Part shown: positions 50,159 through 60,891 of the stretch, piece by piece | Layout: every line of letters begins with the position of its first letter | Numbering within the stretch: position 1 is the first letter of the stretch | Assembly (NCBI GenBank): GCA_011374975.1 | Contig: DRNU01000071.1 | Span: 21,009 to 85,008, forward strand | Origin: Gammaproteobacteria bacterium | GTDB lineage: Bacteria > Pseudomonadota > Gammaproteobacteria > DSM-19610 | Direction: 5' to 3' | DNA: 64,000 nt | Made by a program: the position numbers and the translations under genes | The notes under the pieces: generated by a model | Databases searched by the model: none | What the model was told of the DNA's origin: nothing | The model's input: the letters and a program-made list of their open reading frames with translations, nothing else

Positions 50159-51166
50159 TCAGGCCCGGTGCCGGTATTCGTTGGGTGAAAGCCCTGTCCA
50201 GCGCCGAAAGGCGCGGGTGAAATTGCTCGGTTCGGAAAAGCCCAGCAGGTAGGTGATTTCGCCGATACGACGATGGTTTTCCTGCAGGTACTGTGCAGCC
50301 AGCTCCCGGCGTGTTTCATCGAGTAACTGCTTGAAACTGATACCCTCGGCATGCAGGCGGCGCTGCAGGTTCCTGACACTCAGGTTAAGTTCGGTGGCGA
50401 CATCTTTCTGCGTCGGCTGCCCGCCAGGCAGTAACTCGATCAAGCGTGAGCGCACCTGCATGGACAGGTTTGCATGATCGAAGCGGCTCAGGTAATCGAT
50501 AACCACCTGGTCGTTGGCGCGCGCCAGTTCAGGATTCGCACCGGGCAGGGGCCTGTCCAGCAGGGCCGCATCGAGATGCAGTATGTTGGCATCGGCCGCA
50601 AACTCGACAGGCGCGCCGAAGAATTCCTCGAAGCGTTCCGCGCAGTCGGGCCGCGGACGCTTCAGCTGCAGGCGCAATGGCGCAAAAGGATGACAGATCG
50701 CCAGCCGGCACATGGAAACAAACACGGCCACCCCCGCATCGACGGACGCGGGCTCTATTATTCCGGAAGAATGCCGCAGGCCCATGACCAGACGCACAGT
50801 ATCGTCGTCTTTCTGCAGGGCTATATCCGAAACCGTGGAGATCATGCGCTGGTAGCGGACCAGCCGCTGCAGGGCATCCATAAGTGTATCGCTGGACAAC
50901 CACAGAAAGCCCAGGCCGTGCATCGCCTGTGGCTGGAAATACCGCGCCACAGTCAGGCCGAAGCAGGCATCACCGCTGCGCTGCACCGCCAGGCGCCACA
51001 GGTTCTGCATCTTGCTGAAAGGATAGCGCACATCCGGCGCCACCAGCACATCCACCGCCAGGCCCGCCTCGTGAAAGAGGTCTGCCGCATCGATCCCGTA
51101 TTCTTCCAGTGCGCAGCCGATCAGCGTCGCGGCGGTACCGAGGGTTGTATCCTGGTTATCCGGCAT
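50159..51166 (-). CDS. AraC-family transcriptional regulator
   Basis: N-terminal Arabinose_bd-like domain; C-terminal QLLDETRRELAAQYLQENHRRIGEITYLLGFSEPSNFTRAFRRWTGLSPNEYR. Confidence 0.92.
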   Translation of the reverse strand: MPDNQDTTLGTAATLIGCALEEYGIDAADLFHEAGLAVDVLVAPDVRYPFSKMQNLWRLAVQRSGDACFGLTVARYFQPQAMHGLGFLWLSSDTLMDALQRLVRYQRMISTVSDIALQKDDDTVRLVMGLRHSSGIIEPASVDAGVAVFVSMCRLAICHPFAPLRLQLKRPRPDCAERFEEFFGAPVEFAADANILHLDAALLDRPLPGANPELARANDQVVIDYLSRFDHANLSMQVRSRLIELLPGGQPTQKDVATELNLSVRNLQRRLHAEGISFKQLLDETRRELAAQYLQENHRRIGEITYLLGFSEPSNFTRAFRRWTGLSPNEYRHRA

Positions 51167-51863
51167 CCGGCGGCTCCTCCTGGTTACACCAGGCGTCATT
51201 GTCCAGCAGCACATCGATCCCGGCCGGACAGCTGAGACGCGCCACCGGCAGGGCCTTGCCAGCACGCCAGTCTGTTATAGCAGTACATTTGCCGGCCCCG
51301 GTCACCAGCACCAGCAGCATACGCGTCTCGTTCAGCGCCGCAAAATTCAGGCTGATGCGCCGTGCCGGCGGTTTGGGGGCATTGTCGACTGCAACCACCA
51401 GTTGACCGGGATCGTGCTGCTGCCCGGGGAACAGGCTGGCGGTGTGGCCGTCCTCGCCCATACCCAGCAGCACCAGGTCGAAAGGTAATACGTCGCGGAC
51501 CACGGCCGCATAGGCCTGCGCCGCTGCCCCGGGATCCGACTCGGCAGGAATCCAGTGCACCTGTTCAGGTGGAATCTGCCCCTTGTCGAGCCAGGCACTG
51601 GCAATCATGGTGCTGTTACGCTCCGCATCACCCACTGGCAGGCAGCGCTCGTCACCGAGGTAGAGATGCCAGCGCGACCAGTCGGCATCGCAACCGGACA
51701 GCAGGCGATAGGCTTTCTGCGGTGTACTGCCACCGGCCAGCACCATGCGGAACACACCGCGCCGGTCTATGGCGACCTGCGCCGCATGCAGAATCCGCTG
51801 TACCGCTTCACCAGCCACCGCATCGGCATCAGGAAAGCGTGACCAGCGGATGGTCTGCGTCAT
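51156..51863 (-). CDS. pgl: 6-phosphogluconolactonase
   Basis: VLAGGSTPQKAYRLL; YLGDERCLPVGDAERNSTM; LLGMGEDGHTASLFPG. Confidence 0.93.
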   Translation of the reverse strand: MTQTIRWSRFPDADAVAGEAVQRILHAAQVAIDRRGVFRMVLAGGSTPQKAYRLLSGCDADWSRWHLYLGDERCLPVGDAERNSTMIASAWLDKGQIPPEQVHWIPAESDPGAAAQAYAAVVRDVLPFDLVLLGMGEDGHTASLFPGQQHDPGQLVVAVDNAPKPPARRISLNFAALNETRMLLVLVTGAGKCTAITDWRAGKALPVARLSCPAGIDVLLDNDAWCNQEEPPDAG

Positions 51864-52351
51864 TAATGCTTGTTCATTTTATCGACGTAGGCCATGCCCA
51901 GCGCCGACAGTACGAAGGTGAGATGGATGATCACGTACCACATCAGTTTGTCATTGGGGATCTGCTGCGCGCTCATGAACGCCCGCAGCAGGTGAATGGA
52001 GGAGATAGCGACAATGGAGGCCGCGACCTTCTGTTTCAGCGAACCGGCATCCAGCTTGCCCAGCCAGGACAGTTTTTCCGTACCCTCGGAGACATCGATG
52101 CGCGATATAAAATTTTCATAGCCACTGAACATGACCATGACCAGCAGGCCGCCCACCAGCGCCATGTCGACCAGCGACAGGATCACCAGCACCAGGTCGG
52201 CCTCGCTCATCTGCACGACCAGTGGCGCCGTGTGCACCACTTCCTGGAAAAACTTCACACCCAACAGCACCAGCGCGGCACTCAAACCGAGATAGATCGG
52301 CGCCAGCACCCAGCGGCTGGCGTATAACATGTTCTCGAGGGCTCGTTCCAT
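51863..52351 (-). CDS. TIGR00645/YqhA family membrane protein
   Basis: [37 protein letters not shown]. Confidence 0.85.
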   Translation of the reverse strand: MERALENMLYASRWVLAPIYLGLSAALVLLGVKFFQEVVHTAPLVVQMSEADLVLVILSLVDMALVGGLLVMVMFSGYENFISRIDVSEGTEKLSWLGKLDAGSLKQKVAASIVAISSIHLLRAFMSAQQIPNDKLMWYVIIHLTFVLSALGMAYVDKMNKH

Positions 52352-52442
52352 AATCGTCCGGTTGCAGCAGTGAATTTGCCGTCATTGTACCCGATGCGGG
52401 CGGCAAGGCCAGAATATCGCCGGCTTGCGGTACACTTCACCC

Positions 52443-53324
52443 ATGATCAGGAATATCGTGCGCCTGCTGGCCTGTTGCTGCCTGTTATTGCCGATGCCCG
52501 GCGTGGCGCTGGAAGTCATCGACGACAGTGGCCGGCGCGTACAGCTGGACCAGCCGGCGCAGCGCATCGTCAGCCTGGCCCCGCACACCACCGAACTGCT
52601 GTTCGCTGCCGGCGCCGGCGACGCGGTGGCGGGCGTGGCCAGCTACAGCGACTACCCGCCCGAAGCCAGACAGCGCGCGCACATTGGTGACAGCCAGAAC
52701 CTCAATCTCGAAGCCATCGTGGCGCTACAACCCGACCTGGTCGTGGCCTGGCAAGGCGGCAACCTCACCGCGCAGGTCGAGCGCCTGCAGAACCTGGGGC
52801 TGACGGTGTTCTACAGCGACCCGCACGCACCGGAAGACGTTGCCTCCAACCTGGAACGGCTGGGACACCTGGCTGGCAGCGATGCGGTGGCGGGCAAGGC
52901 AGCCTCAGCGTTCCGCGACACCTACCGGCAGTTACAACAGCGTTACTCACAGCGCGCACCGGTGCGGGTTTTCTACGAGATCTGGTACCAGCCGCTGATG
53001 ACCGTCAATGCCGGGCACCTGATCGACCAGGTAATCCGGCTGTGCGGCGGGCGCAATGTCTTTGCCGACCTCGACACCCTGACGCCGACGGTAAGCGTGG
53101 AAGCGGTACTGGCGGCGCAACCCGAGGTAATTATCGTCGGCGCAATCCCCGAGCAGGCACAGGACTGGTTGCAGCGCTGGCAAGACTGGCCGCAATTACC
53201 CGCCGTGCAACACCGGCAACTGTACGACATACACCCCGACCTGTTACACCGTCAGACGCTACGCATCCTGCAAGGCGCACAACTGATGTGCGAACAACTG
53301 GAGCACGCGCGCAGCGTTCGCTGA
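52443..53324 (+). CDS. btuF: Cobalamin ABC transporter substrate-binding protein, BtuF-like
   Basis: RIVSLAPHTTELLFAAGAGDAVAGVASYSDYPPEA. Confidence 0.85.
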   Translation: MIRNIVRLLACCCLLLPMPGVALEVIDDSGRRVQLDQPAQRIVSLAPHTTELLFAAGAGDAVAGVASYSDYPPEARQRAHIGDSQNLNLEAIVALQPDLVVAWQGGNLTAQVERLQNLGLTVFYSDPHAPEDVASNLERLGHLAGSDAVAGKAASAFRDTYRQLQQRYSQRAPVRVFYEIWYQPLMTVNAGHLIDQVIRLCGGRNVFADLDTLTPTVSVEAVLAAQPEVIIVGAIPEQAQDWLQRWQDWPQLPAVQHRQLYDIHPDLLHRQTLRILQGAQLMCEQLEHARSVR

Positions 53325-53333
53325 AATGAACCG

Positions 53334-53885
53334 TCAGGCGTCCCGGTCACGCTTCCACAGGACATCCGCCTGACCTGCCGCGCGATTCAGACTGCGCGCC
53401 ATCACGAACAACAGGTCAGACAGACGGTTCAGGTAACGCAGTCCGGCCGCATTGACAGTTTCTTCTCGCGCCAGGCCCACCACACACCGTTCCGCTCGCC
53501 GACATACCGTACGCGCCAGGTGACACGCGGCAGCGGCCGGCACACCGCCAGGCAGAATAAACTCTTTTAACGGTTCGAGATCCCCGTTCAGACCGTCCAG
53601 GCAACGTTCAAGACGTTCTACCTGCCGGTCACCGAGCACGCTGTGGCCGGGAATACACAGTTCACCGCCAATATCGAACAGGTCATGCTGAATATCCAGC
53701 AACTCACCGGCAATCCCTTCCGGCAACGGGTACGCGGCCAACACACCGAGGGCACTGTTCAATTCATCCACCGTACCGAAAGCCTCGACACGCAAACTGT
53801 CCTTGTCGACACGCGAACCATCACCCAGGCCGGTACTGCCATCATCACCGGTACGCGTATAGATTTTTGAAAGCCTGTGTCCCAT
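53334..53885 (-). CDS. Cob(I)yrinic acid a,c-diamide adenosyltransferase (PduO type)
   Basis: MGHRLSKIYTRTGDDGSTGLGDGSRVDKDSLRVEAFGTVDELNSALG. Confidence 0.92.
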   Translation of the reverse strand: MGHRLSKIYTRTGDDGSTGLGDGSRVDKDSLRVEAFGTVDELNSALGVLAAYPLPEGIAGELLDIQHDLFDIGGELCIPGHSVLGDRQVERLERCLDGLNGDLEPLKEFILPGGVPAAAACHLARTVCRRAERCVVGLAREETVNAAGLRYLNRLSDLLFVMARSLNRAAGQADVLWKRDRDA

Positions 53886-53907
53886 ATCACCCCTCCCCAA
53901 TTAATGG

Positions 53908-55767
53908 CTACTGCTGCGGGCGGTAATGCAAGGTAACGAAATAATTTCGTCCGTCCTGCGGGTAATATTCGGCAGTCTCGTAGTCCTTGTCGAGCAGGTT
54001 ATTCACTGTGCCTGAAATCCGCCAGTCCCTGTAGAAAGCATATTCAGCGCGCAGGTCTACTGTCTCATAGCTGTCGAGTTTTCGATTATTGGCCAGATCG
54101 TCATAACGTTTGCTCTCGGCCACCAGTGTGGCGCCCACTGACAGTGCCGCAAAGCGCCTGTCGATGTCCAGCCGCAGCGACCGCTTCGGCCGACGGGCCA
54201 GCAGGTTGCCTTTGTTGGCGCCGTTGCCGCGGTTTTCCGGATCCATCACGGTCAACGATGCAGCGATATCGGTGCCCAGCACGCGCGTGTCCGCCACGGC
54301 TTCCAGGCCGCGAATGCGTGCTTCATCGACATTGACGGGAATAAACAGGACGGGATCAAAAGCAATCAGCTCGTCGATTTCGGTCTGGAAAGCATTCAGC
54401 GACCAGTTGCCCCAGGCTTCACCACGCGAGACGCCGACCTCGAAACTGTCGGACTCTTCCGGGTCAAGGTCGGGATTACCAAAGCCCGGGAAGTACAGGT
54501 CATTAAAACTCGGCGCTCTGAAAGCGGTACCGTAAGAGGCCATCAGGCGCAGGCCGTTACCCATCCGGTAGCCCCAGGCGATGCTTCCGGTAGTCTCTCC
54601 GCCAAACTGTTCATTGTCGTCATAACGCAGTGCGGCAAGTAGACTCTGCGCCCCCAGTTGCACCTGGTACTGCCCGAATGCAGCTTTATTGTCGCGCGAA
54701 GACTCGACATAACGGGTTGTGCTCCTGACCTTGTCTTCCTGGTAGTCCGCTCCCAGTGTCAACACACCGGTGTCGCCGATACTGAAATCGTTCTGCCAGG
54801 AAGCGACATCGCGCTGCGTGTCAAAACGCGAGGCAAACACGTCGTTCAGGTAGTTGTTTGATTCGTCCTTGTTGCGGGCCACGCTCAGCGTTACATCCCA
54901 GGCGGTCAGGGGCGAAAAACGCAGCTTGCCGCCCGCCACCTGCTGGATGGTATCACTCTCGTTCTGGAAGCCGCCGTCGAACTCCACGTCGCCATCGGTG
55001 CGCAGGAAATTCACCGACAATTCGGCATCATTGGCAAAACGATAGCCGGCACCCAGCGTCACCGAGCGGTTATCGTAACCGTCGTTGTCCGGCTCACTGG
55101 TGAAACAACCTCCGCCATTGGTGAACGTCGGTGGCGTGGCCGGTTTCCCGGTACAGGAATTATAACCATTGGTGGTTTCATAGGCGAGATGGACGTTATA
55201 CCAGGCTCGCTCGGTGCTGCCACTGACGCCGCCGGCGGCCTTGCGACTGCTGTGGCTGCCAACACCGGCACTGGCCGTCACTGCCGCCGGACCGCTGCCC
55301 TTGCGGGTGAAAATCTGGATGACACCACCGATGGCTTCCGAACCATACAGCGAAGAACGCGGACCGCGCACGATTTCAATACGTTCGATCTGCTCCGGCG
55401 GGAGGTCCTGAAAGGGGAAAGTACTGGAGGTGGCGGAACCGACCTTCACCCCGTCGATCAGCACCAGGGTATGGTCCGACTCCGCACCACGAATGAATAC
55501 CCCGGTCACCTTACCGACACCGCCATTGTTCGACAGTGTGATGCCCGGTACCCCGCGCAACACGTCGGCCAGGGTATTGGCCTGCTGGCGTTCGATAGCC
55601 TTGCGCGTGACAACGGTCACGGAAGCCAGTGACTGGTCGGCGGTTTCAGCCGTGCGTGTCGCGGTAACAATTATCGGGGCCTGTTCTGCATGCAGAACGA
55701 ACGGGTACTGGCCGGCAATGGCCAGGCTCGCGGCAACGCCGCCGCGTACGAGGGAAGTGAATTTCAT
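53908..55767 (-). CDS. btuB: TonB-dependent vitamin B12 receptor
   Basis: Plug domain ADVLRGVPGITLSNNGGVGKVTGVFIRGAESDHTLVLIDGVK; downstream of cobalamin riboswitch. Confidence 0.92.
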   Translation of the reverse strand: MKFTSLVRGGVAASLAIAGQYPFVLHAEQAPIIVTATRTAETADQSLASVTVVTRKAIERQQANTLADVLRGVPGITLSNNGGVGKVTGVFIRGAESDHTLVLIDGVKVGSATSSTFPFQDLPPEQIERIEIVRGPRSSLYGSEAIGGVIQIFTRKGSGPAAVTASAGVGSHSSRKAAGGVSGSTERAWYNVHLAYETTNGYNSCTGKPATPPTFTNGGGCFTSEPDNDGYDNRSVTLGAGYRFANDAELSVNFLRTDGDVEFDGGFQNESDTIQQVAGGKLRFSPLTAWDVTLSVARNKDESNNYLNDVFASRFDTQRDVASWQNDFSIGDTGVLTLGADYQEDKVRSTTRYVESSRDNKAAFGQYQVQLGAQSLLAALRYDDNEQFGGETTGSIAWGYRMGNGLRLMASYGTAFRAPSFNDLYFPGFGNPDLDPEESDSFEVGVSRGEAWGNWSLNAFQTEIDELIAFDPVLFIPVNVDEARIRGLEAVADTRVLGTDIAASLTVMDPENRGNGANKGNLLARRPKRSLRLDIDRRFAALSVGATLVAESKRYDDLANNRKLDSYETVDLRAEYAFYRDWRISGTVNNLLDKDYETAEYYPQDGRNYFVTLHYRPQQ

Positions 55768-55894
55768 GGGGCTATTTCCTTTACCCGGGCGCACACCCGC
55801 ACGCACAGGTCTCAGCATCAGAAAACACCAGATGGAAAGGATGCAGCGGCGGGAAAACCCGTAGCAGCGCCATCACCCTCCGCGATCTGGCAGT

Positions 55895-56110
55895 ACGTCG
55901 CTCGAGGCCGGTCTCCGGGCTTGCGAGTGAAAGTTCCCTTTCCGGCGGATCGCCTTCCCGTGGTTATCCACAGTGGCATCGTGATCCGCTTCTACTCGTT
56001 TACCGTTGCGGGGGCAGCGCCGGAATTGCCGCATCATTAATGCAGCGCACCGGCTTCCCGTTTCACTCCTCCGACGGTTGTCTCGGGAGCACCTGAAGCA
56101 GCGCTGCACT
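55895..56110 (-). promoter_or_regulatory. Cobalamin riboswitch
   Basis: Minus strand contains B12-box-like AAGCCCGGAGACCGGCCTC upstream of btuB. Confidence 0.85.
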
Positions 56111-56192
56111 CTACGATTCAGTTTCGGGACTGTCAAATAGAAAAGGGGGCGGATGATGCATCCGCCCCCCGTGATTACCGGCTTACGAACAG

Positions 56193-57488
56193 CTAGAGAT
56201 TGACGTAACCGCGCTCTTCGTGCTGCGTGGTATCCAGCCCCTGGCTTTCCTCATCCGGAGTGACCCGCAGGCCGCCGGTCAGCATGCCGACAACTTTCAG
56301 AATGACAAAGGTCGCGACTGCCGTGTACAACGCCGTGGCCACAATACCGGTGAGCTGAACGCCAACCTGCTGGCCCATGCTGTCAATGCCGTCGGCAAAG
56401 CCCTGGCCGCTGAATATGCCCAGTTCCGTCGAGGCAAAAATACCGGCAAACAGCGTGCCCAGCATGCCGCCGACACCGTGCACGGGAAACACATCCAGCG
56501 AATCGTCGATTTTCCACACCCGCTTGATGAGCAGGGTTGCATTGAAGCACACGATGCCCGCACTCACACCGATGACCAGGGCGCCGGCGGGGCCGACAAA
56601 GCCCGAAGCCGGCGTGATGGTGCCAAGACCGGCCACCATGCCCGTTATCGCACCCAGCGCGGTCGGTTTGCCGTACTTGACCCATTCGTAGAACATCCAG
56701 GTCATGGCCCCGGCCGCCGCCGACAGGTGAGTCACCAGCATGGCCATTGCCGCATCACCGTTCGCCGCCAGCGCACTGCCGCCGTTGAAACCGAACCAGC
56801 CGACCCACAGCATGCCGGCACCGGCCACACTCATGGTCATGTTATGCGGCATCATGGGTGTTTCGGGGAACCCCCGGCGCGGGCCGATCACGAGTGCCGC
56901 CACCAGTGCCGCCACACCCGCCGTGATGTGCACCACGGTCCCGCCGGCAAAATCCAGCAGGCCCATGCTGCCGAGCCAGCCGCCGCCCCACACCCAGTGG
57001 GTCACCGGCGCGTAAACCACCAGCAGCCAGATCGCGCTGAACAGCAGCACGGCGGAGAAGCGGGTGCGTTCGGCGAAACCGCCGATAATCAGCGCCGGGG
57101 TAATAATCGCAAACGTCATCTGGAACAACGCAAACAGGGATTCGGGCAGGCCGCCGCTCAGCGTCTCTTCCTGCATACCGGCAAACATGGCCCTGGACAG
57201 ACCACCGAAGTAAGCACCGCCCTCGGCAAAGGCAATACTGTAGCCGACCACCATCCAGAGAATCGACACCAGCCCGGCAATGGCAAAACACTGCAACAGA
57301 ATAGACAGGACATTACGGGAACGTACCAGCCCCCCGTAAAACATGGCCAGACCCGGCAATGTCATAAACAGGACCAGTGCCGTCGAAGTCAGGATCCAGG
57401 AGGTATCCGCTGCCTGCAAACCGTCATCCGCGAGCGCGATACCGGGCAGCAGAAGCAGTGCTGCCGCCAGTTGCATTATTCTTTTCAT
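56193..57488 (-). CDS. amtB: Ammonium transporter
   Basis: DTSWILTSTALVLFMTLPGLAMFYGGLVRSRNVLS. Confidence 0.95.
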   Translation of the reverse strand: MKRIMQLAAALLLLPGIALADDGLQAADTSWILTSTALVLFMTLPGLAMFYGGLVRSRNVLSILLQCFAIAGLVSILWMVVGYSIAFAEGGAYFGGLSRAMFAGMQEETLSGGLPESLFALFQMTFAIITPALIIGGFAERTRFSAVLLFSAIWLLVVYAPVTHWVWGGGWLGSMGLLDFAGGTVVHITAGVAALVAALVIGPRRGFPETPMMPHNMTMSVAGAGMLWVGWFGFNGGSALAANGDAAMAMLVTHLSAAAGAMTWMFYEWVKYGKPTALGAITGMVAGLGTITPASGFVGPAGALVIGVSAGIVCFNATLLIKRVWKIDDSLDVFPVHGVGGMLGTLFAGIFASTELGIFSGQGFADGIDSMGQQVGVQLTGIVATALYTAVATFVILKVVGMLTGGLRVTPDEESQGLDTTQHEERGYVNL

Positions 57489-57746
57489 ATCTCTCCCCTG
57501 TGGCTGGGTCGCTGCGTGTCAAAGCCCGGCAAGCCTGCCTCAAGCCATCGAAACCGGACCCCGGATGTTCTGGATTGGTGCATTGCCCGCCCCATCTCGG
57601 GGCTATACCTTAATGATTTTCCGGCGTTTATCAAATCACAAAGCGGTATGCCGACCGCGCCGCACGGGAATGAACACCGCATGTCGAGAACAGCACTATT
57701 ATCGGGCGTTTACGTACAGATTCTGAAGCAGGGGGAGAAATGCGGG

Positions 57747-58565
57747 CTAGTCACCCGGGTGTTGTTTGGCAATTTGCCAGTAATTTTCCAGCTGTTGCAG
57801 TGAACAATCGCGCAGCTCGCGCTGTTCCTGCTTTGCCAGTGCCTCCACCTGGCGGAAGCGGGCCTCGAACTTGCCGCTGGCATCGCGCAACAGGGTTTCC
57901 GCATCGGCATCCAGCCAGCGTGCCAGGTTGACCGTGCTGAACATCAGGTCACCCAGCTCTTCCTGCACGCGTTCCGGCGCTTCCCGTGCCGCGAGCGCAG
58001 CCTTCAATTCGGCCAGTTCCTCATCGAGCTTGGCGATGACACCTTCTATAGCGTCCCAGTCAAAACCCGTTCGCGCCGCACGGCGCTGTATTTTCTGTGC
58101 CCGCGCCAGCGCCGGCAGTGCCAGCGGCACACCGTCCAGTGCGCTGCCGCCGGTTGCTCCTTTCGCCGCCCTTTCACCGGCCTTGTGCTGTTCCCAGGCC
58201 TCGGTCTGCGCCCTGGCATCGGCCACCGTCTCGTCACCGAAAACATGCGGGTGGCGGCGCACCAGCTTGCTGTTGATCGCCGCCACCACGTCGGCAAAAT
58301 TGAACCAGTCGCGCTCGTGTGCCATGCGAGCATGGAAAACTACCTGGAACAGCAGGTCGCCCAGCTCGTCGCACAGCTCCCCGGCATCATTCAGCCGCAC
58401 GGCTTCCGCGACCTCGTAGGCCTCTTCCAGGGTATAGGGGATGACGCTGGCGAAATCCTGCTCCAGGTCCCAGGGACAGCCGTGCTGCGGGTCGCGCAGC
58501 CGCGCCATGATGGCCAGCAGTTCGCCGATGGCGCCGCTATCGTGCTCGTTATTGTCCTGCGCCAT
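57747..58565 (-). CDS. mazG: Nucleoside triphosphate pyrophosphohydrolase
   Basis: LLAIMARLRDPQHGCPWDLEQDFASVIPYTLEEAYEVAEAV. Confidence 0.95.
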   Translation of the reverse strand: MAQDNNEHDSGAIGELLAIMARLRDPQHGCPWDLEQDFASVIPYTLEEAYEVAEAVRLNDAGELCDELGDLLFQVVFHARMAHERDWFNFADVVAAINSKLVRRHPHVFGDETVADARAQTEAWEQHKAGERAAKGATGGSALDGVPLALPALARAQKIQRRAARTGFDWDAIEGVIAKLDEELAELKAALAAREAPERVQEELGDLMFSTVNLARWLDADAETLLRDASGKFEARFRQVEALAKQEQRELRDCSLQQLENYWQIAKQHPGD

Positions 58566-58598
58566 GCAGCGCCCCGCCCCAGGTAGTGCTACTCCGGA

Positions 58599-59066
58599 TC
58601 AGTGCAACTGGCCGGTGATAGCACCGATCACCTGGTCTTCCAGCTGGATGCGTTCGGCCAGAATCTCGCCCAGATTAGACAGGTCCGAGTCCAGCAGGTT
58701 GAGTATTTCACGATCGCCGTTGAGCAGATCGACGTCTTCATATTTATCGTTGAAGCGCAGGATGGTATCCGTGGTGCGTACGATTTTGGGGTAGATGCGG
58801 TCGGCGACATCGAGCACCGCCGTGCGACGTTCGAGCTTGTCCGAGATAAAACGGTAGAGCTGGAAATGCGCACTGGCCGCGTAATCGATCAGCGCCTGGC
58901 AAAATTCCTGCAATGCCTCACTGGTGACTTCATCAGCCTCGAAGGGGCGCTGGTTCGCCAGTTCGGAATAGAGAGAAAGCGTTTCGCTGCGTGTCCTGAC
59001 CAGGGTTGCCAGCTTTTCCCGCGAGCGGCCGCGCCGATCATTGCCGACGTTGAATTCACTTACCAT
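58599..59066 (-). CDS. Rsd/AlgQ family anti-RNAP sigma factor protein
   Basis: LEEFCQ-type motif EALQEFCQALIDYAASAHFQLYRFI. Confidence 0.7.
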   Translation of the reverse strand: MVSEFNVGNDRRGRSREKLATLVRTRSETLSLYSELANQRPFEADEVTSEALQEFCQALIDYAASAHFQLYRFISDKLERRTAVLDVADRIYPKIVRTTDTILRFNDKYEDVDLLNGDREILNLLDSDLSNLGEILAERIQLEDQVIGAITGQLH

Positions 59067-59295
59067 TATAAAAAGGCTCCAATCACTTTGTTGTGATTCT
59101 GTGTTCGCCGGATTCTAGCAAACTGTTCGTTCCTGCCGAAGGTCAAAGCGTCGATCCTCTGTCGCCCGCCCCGCACCCATTTTCTACGGGAAAACACAGG
59201 ATACTGAATTCCCTGGATTTTTCAAGAAATACCCGGAAATGGTTCAGTTCTTGCTTTTATCATGTCGGATACACGCTATACAAGGGAAATCCAGG

Positions 59296-60690
59296 ATGGG
59301 AATGCCAGAAAATATTCGCGAGTTTCTTGACCGCAAGGATACGAATTACGAAATTCTGTTACATCACAGGACCGCCACGCTTGGCCAGGCGGCCGATGCC
59401 TGCGAACTGCCGGTGCACCAGCTGGTACGCGCGGTGATCCTGGTCGATGCGCAGGGCCTGCTGATGGCGGTGCTGCCCGCAGACCATGTACTGGATTTCG
59501 AGGCGCTGTGCACACTCCTGCACCGTGACCTGGAACTGGTGCCCGGCAGCCAGCTGGCAACGATTTTCGAGGACTGCGAACCACGCTCCTATCCGCCACT
59601 GGCGCCTGCCTATAACCTGAACGTCATTGTCGACACGGCACTGGACGAACTGGACGTCATCACCTTCGAACCCGGCGTGCACACCACGCTGATACAGATG
59701 ACATCCAGCGAATACGGCAAACTGCTGGGCGACAACACCCTGCGCGGCACCTTCTCCCGCCCTGCGTCCACCCTGCGCGCCGACTTTGACGGTAGTGACG
59801 CATCGCTGTCGCATGTCGTCGACCAGTTTACGCCGGCACGGGTAAAACGCGACATCGAGGAATTCCACGAACTCCCGGCACTGCCGGCCACGGCCGCGCA
59901 GATTCTGCAACTGGCCGCCGACCCGCGTGCCAACGCGCGCCAGCTGGCCGACATCATCGAGCAGGACCCGGGCCTGTCGGCCCAGGTATTACGCTACGCC
60001 AACTCATCACTCTATGGTTATGCAGGCAGCATCAAGAACCTGCAGACCGCAATTGCACGGGTGCTGGGCTTTGAATATGTACTCAACCTGGCACTGGGTT
60101 TCTCCATCGGCAAATCGCTGCGCGTGCCGCAGGACGGCCCGTTCGGCCTGGATGCTTTCTGGAAACACTCGGTCTATTCCGCGCGCCTGGTGGAACAGTT
60201 GTCGCAACTGTTACCCAAAAAGATGCGCCTGCCGCGTGGCACCGCCTACCTCGCCGGCCTGTTACAGAACCTCGGCCGGCTGGTGCTCGGGCATACGTTC
60301 CAGCCGGAATTCTTCATCCTCAACCGTTTTGCCCAGGCCAACCCGGACATGCCCACCTGTGAACTGGAACGCCACGTACTGGGCGTTACCCACGACCAGA
60401 TCGGCGCCTGGCTGATGGAAGCCTGGGGACTGCCGGACGAGCTGATCGTGGCCGTGCGCCACCACCATGATGAAGAATACTGGGACCGGCACGCCAGTTA
60501 CCCGCAACTGGTGCTGATCGCCAACCGGGCGCTCGCCATGCATGGTCTGGGCGAAACCGACAAGCCGGGACTGCCCGCTTTCTGCCTGCAGATGCTGGGA
60601 CTGGAGTCACACCAGGTGATTGAAATCACTGAAAAACTCTTTGAAAACTGTGACGATATGAACGACCTGGCACGACGCCTGGCGGCTTGA
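59296..60690 (+). CDS. YbaK/EbsC-like domain fused to HDOD domain
   Basis: N-terminal LGQAADACELPVHQLVRAVILVDAQG; C-terminal HDOD FHELPALPATAAQILQLAADPRANARQLADIIEQDPGLSAQVLRYANS. Confidence 0.85.
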   Translation: MGMPENIREFLDRKDTNYEILLHHRTATLGQAADACELPVHQLVRAVILVDAQGLLMAVLPADHVLDFEALCTLLHRDLELVPGSQLATIFEDCEPRSYPPLAPAYNLNVIVDTALDELDVITFEPGVHTTLIQMTSSEYGKLLGDNTLRGTFSRPASTLRADFDGSDASLSHVVDQFTPARVKRDIEEFHELPALPATAAQILQLAADPRANARQLADIIEQDPGLSAQVLRYANSSLYGYAGSIKNLQTAIARVLGFEYVLNLALGFSIGKSLRVPQDGPFGLDAFWKHSVYSARLVEQLSQLLPKKMRLPRGTAYLAGLLQNLGRLVLGHTFQPEFFILNRFAQANPDMPTCELERHVLGVTHDQIGAWLMEAWGLPDELIVAVRHHHDEEYWDRHASYPQLVLIANRALAMHGLGETDKPGLPAFCLQMLGLESHQVIEITEKLFENCDDMNDLARRLAA

Positions 60691-60891
60691 CTAATCGCCC
60701 CCGAACAGGCTTAATACCCCACACTGTCTAACGTTTTACCCATACTGCCGGCAATCATTGCCGGCGGTCGTTTTTACTTCTTTGTGAATTATACTTGACT
60801 AAAAGAGTCAAGTATTACTATCATGTGTCAGGTTCATGAACACGGGGACGCGCACAGTCGTGCAGCGCCTGGGAGTCAAATGAGGCGAATC

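Noticed and set aside
56220-57803. 527-aa plus-strand ORF
   Set aside because: Antisense to amtB; no recognisable domain.
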